Part shown: positions 6,340 through 7,356 of the stretch, one piece after another
How the letters are laid out: every line of letters starts with the position of its first letter
Position numbering within the stretch: the stretch's first letter is position 1
NCBI GenBank assembly: GCA_903930195.1
Contig: CAIYXH010000206.1
Location: forward strand, 1-7,356
DNA from: an uncultured Actinomycetes bacterium
GTDB taxonomy: Bacteria; Actinomycetota; Thermoleophilia; Gaiellales; Gaiellaceae
Direction of reading: 5' to 3'
Length of the DNA: 7,356 nt
Notes under the pieces: generated by a model
The model's database searches: none
Seen by the model: the letters and a program-made list of their open reading frames with translations, nothing else
Told to the model about the DNA's origin: nothing
Translations under genes and position numbers: made by a program

Positions 6340-6684
6340 CTAGACGGCGGCGGGGCGGCGAACCTGGTCGATCGCCGAGCCGAGCGCGTTCTCGAGGTCG
6401 AACAGCGAGAACGGCTTCACGAGGTACGCGACCGGCGTCAGGTCGAGCGAGCGGTCGTCCGGCGGGAAGATGCTCGTGAAGACCACGGGACGATCGCGGT
6501 CACGCAGCCGGCGGGCCAGCGGCAGGCCGCTACCATCGCCGGGCTCGATGACCGCCACGTCGATATCACCCGGTTCTTCGTCATTGCCGTTCATGACGAC
6601 GGCCTCGTGTCCGAGCCGTCGGATCACGAGTTCCAGCAAGGAACGGATGTCCGAGTGAGGCTCGAAGATCAGGATTCTCGCCAC
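6340..6684 (-). CDS. Stand-alone receiver-domain protein with Glu at the phosphoacceptor position
   Basis: A 114-residue single-domain protein with the CheY-like receiver pattern: strand 1 ARILIFE, helix 1 SDIRSLLELVIRRLG, strand 3 IDVAVIE, the conserved Thr70 in VVFTS, and Lys90 in YLVKPFS. Two key sites differ from active receivers. Where the acidic Asp pair normally follows strand 1 it reads Glu8-Pro9, and the phosphorylated Asp at the end of strand 3 is Glu47 (codon GAG, 6546-6544). It is therefore probably not phosphorylated in the usual way, and Glu may mimic the phosphorylated state. There is no output domain, so it would act through a protein partner. GTG 6684 was chosen because the fold begins there; the frame open to 6804 would overlap the divergent regulator gene. 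It is divergent from an OmpR-family regulator, which suggests a shared pathway. Confidence 0.8.
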   Translation of the reverse strand: MARILIFEPHSDIRSLLELVIRRLGHEAVVMNGNDEEPGDIDVAVIEPGDGSGLPLARRLRDRDRPVVFTSIFPPDDRSLDLTPVAYLVKPFSLFDLENALGSAIDQVRRPAAV

Positions 6685-6690
6685 CTGCAA

Positions 6691-6696
6691 AGAATG
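6691..6696 (-). promoter_or_regulatory. Possible -10 element of the receiver gene
   Basis: On the minus strand CATTCT keeps the A2 and T6 of TANNNT and is followed by six nt (TTGCAG) and the GTG at 6684. No clear -35 hexamer lies at the right distance. It is a weak match taken alone; it gains some weight because other starts in the window have the same spacing. Confidence 0.33.
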
Positions 6697-6729
6697 GCCG
6701 CTCAGCGCAGGGAACGGGCTTCTCTGCGA

Positions 6730-6751
6730 GTATGAATGCCGTATGAATGAC
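6730..6751 (+). promoter_or_regulatory. 11-bp tandem direct repeat over the response-regulator start (candidate operator)
   Basis: GTATGAATGCC (6730-6740) is followed directly by GTATGAATGAC (6741-6751), identical at 10 of 11 positions. Members of the OmpR/PhoB family typically bind two direct repeats spaced 11 bp apart as a head-to-tail dimer, and the gene starting inside the second copy (ATG 6743) encodes such a protein. The first copy also contains TATGAA, six nt before the ATG, as a poor -10 candidate. Binding here could repress the gene's own transcription and affect the divergent receiver gene. Repeat seen directly; operator role inferred. Confidence 0.45.
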
Positions 6752-7356
6752 CGTCCCAGATTGCTCGTCGTCGACGACGACGACGACATTCGCGAGCTGC
6801 TCACCGAGCTGCTCGGACGCGCCGGATATCAGGTCGATGTCGCCCCCGACGGACGCAGCGCCCTCCGCGCGCTCTTCGAGTCGCCGCCGGCGCTCGTGAT
6901 CCTCGACGTGACGATGCCCGACATGGACGGCTACCAGACGCTCGAGCGGATCCGCGATCTCTCGGACGTCCCGGTGCTGATGCCGACGGCGCGCACGCAG
7001 GAGCTCGAGCGGGTCCGCGGGCTCTCGACCGGCGCCGACGACTACGTCGCGAAGCCTTTCGGCCGCCAGGAGCTCCTCGCCCGGATCCAGGCACTCCTCC
7101 GCCGCACCGGCGGCAAGGCCTCCGTCACGGAGTCCTACAGCGACGACTTCATCTCGATCGACTACGGCCAGCGCAAGGTCACGGTCGGCGGCCGCGACGT
7201 GCAGCTCACCCCGCTCGAGTTCAAGCTGCTGTCGGCGTTCGTCCAGCACCCGAACCAGGTGCTCTCGCGCGACCAGCTGCTCGACATCGTCTGGGGCGAC
7301 CCGTACGGCGTCTCGGGCGACCAGGTGAAGCTGTACGTCGGCTACCTGCGCAAGAA
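6743..7356 (+). CDS. OmpR/PhoB-family response regulator (3' end cut off)
   Basis: The DNA-binding output protein of a two-component system. The first 204 codons are present and the frame is open to the window edge. The receiver domain (about 5-121) is canonical: acidic pocket within LLVVDDDDDIRE, phosphoacceptor Asp55 in VILDVTMPDMDG, conserved Thr82 in PTART, and Lys104 in GADDYVAKPF. After a linker, the winged-helix domain begins near residue 135 with VTVGGRDVQLTPLEFKLL and QVLSRDQLLDIVWG, and the cut falls in the recognition-helix/wing region (VKLYVGYLRK), so perhaps 20-30 residues are missing. PVLMPTA has Pro before the Thr where Leu or Ser is more usual. ATG 6743 was chosen because the receiver begins five residues later; no Shine-Dalgarno is present. 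A histidine kinase partner may follow downstream. It is divergent from the atypical receiver gene. Confidence 0.93.
   Translation, partial: MNDRPRLLVVDDDDDIRELLTELLGRAGYQVDVAPDGRSALRALFESPPALVILDVTMPDMDGYQTLERIRDLSDVPVLMPTARTQELERVRGLSTGADDYVAKPFGRQELLARIQALLRRTGGKASVTESYSDDFISIDYGQRKVTVGGRDVQLTPLEFKLLSAFVQHPNQVLSRDQLLDIVWGDPYGVSGDQVKLYVGYLRK

Noticed and set aside
5845..6735. Plus-strand open frame of 296 codons across the Kelch-like and receiver genes
   Set aside because: Arg-rich with no domain, and it crosses two genes and the gap between them on the other strand.
6765..6780. Perfect 16-bp palindrome TCGTCGTCGACGACGA
   Set aside because: It results from GTC GTC followed by five GAC codons encoding the acidic pocket of the receiver; codon repetition explains it without a regulatory role.
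6685..6804. N-terminal extension of the receiver protein to 6804
   Set aside because: The extra 40 residues are Ser-rich, antisense to the regulator's first codons, and precede a complete receiver fold that begins at GTG 6684.
6581..7249. Minus-strand open frame of 222 codons opposite the response regulator
   Set aside because: It is antisense to a canonical receiver plus winged-helix protein and has no recognisable motif.
1..7356. Mobile element, CRISPR array, toxin-antitoxin or defence cassette, including an integration site at the tRNA
   Set aside because: No transposase or integrase, no spaced repeats, no terminal repeats, and no copy of the tRNA 3' end elsewhere in the window; composition looks even throughout.

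Overview
The window is GC-rich, densely packed bacterial DNA with strongly G/C-biased third codon positions, short or absent gaps, no usable Shine-Dalgarno sequences at the readable starts, and several -10-like hexamers 6-7 nt before start codons. Together with the protein types (a Ste24-like M48 protease beside a repeated DUF4389 membrane protein, and an actinobacterial-style ABC exporter half) this suggests a high-GC actinobacterium, perhaps of the Thermoleophilia. That placement is inference. No mobile element, CRISPR array or obvious foreign segment is visible; this looks like chromosomal backbone.

Layout from left to right. Positions 1-732 (+) hold the ATPase end of an ABC exporter cut by the window edge. 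It overlaps tail-to-tail with a minus-strand pair, the DUF4389 membrane protein (1913-3205) and then the M48 membrane protease (699-1916), which share a 4-bp GTGA stop/start overlap and so form an operon. Divergent from this pair is an HD-superfamily protein (3262-4128, +) in which the HD doublet reads His-Cys. It is followed by tRNA-Gln(CTG) (4174-4244) with its own -10 box and a clear intrinsic terminator, a second unexplained hairpin, and a class I SAM-dependent methyltransferase (4438-5100, +). The methyltransferase converges, with a 6-bp gap, on a minus-strand gene for a membrane-anchored six-blade Kelch-like protein (5107-6285). Upstream of that lies a small stand-alone receiver protein (6340-6684, -) whose phosphoacceptor position carries Glu. 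Divergent from the receiver is an OmpR-family response regulator (6743 to the right edge, +) with canonical receiver residues.

Working relationships. The DUF4389/M48 pair is the only operon well supported by spacing. The two receiver-domain genes share a 58-bp divergent intergenic region, and an 11-bp tandem direct repeat covers the start codon of the OmpR-family gene, which suggests autoregulation. The remaining genes look like independently transcribed single genes. I do not see a coherent new multi-gene system. The most unusual items are the substituted catalytic/phosphoacceptor residues in the HD and receiver proteins, the fourfold internal repeat of the DUF4389 protein, the tandem repeat at the regulator start, and the apparent general use of leaderless mRNAs.
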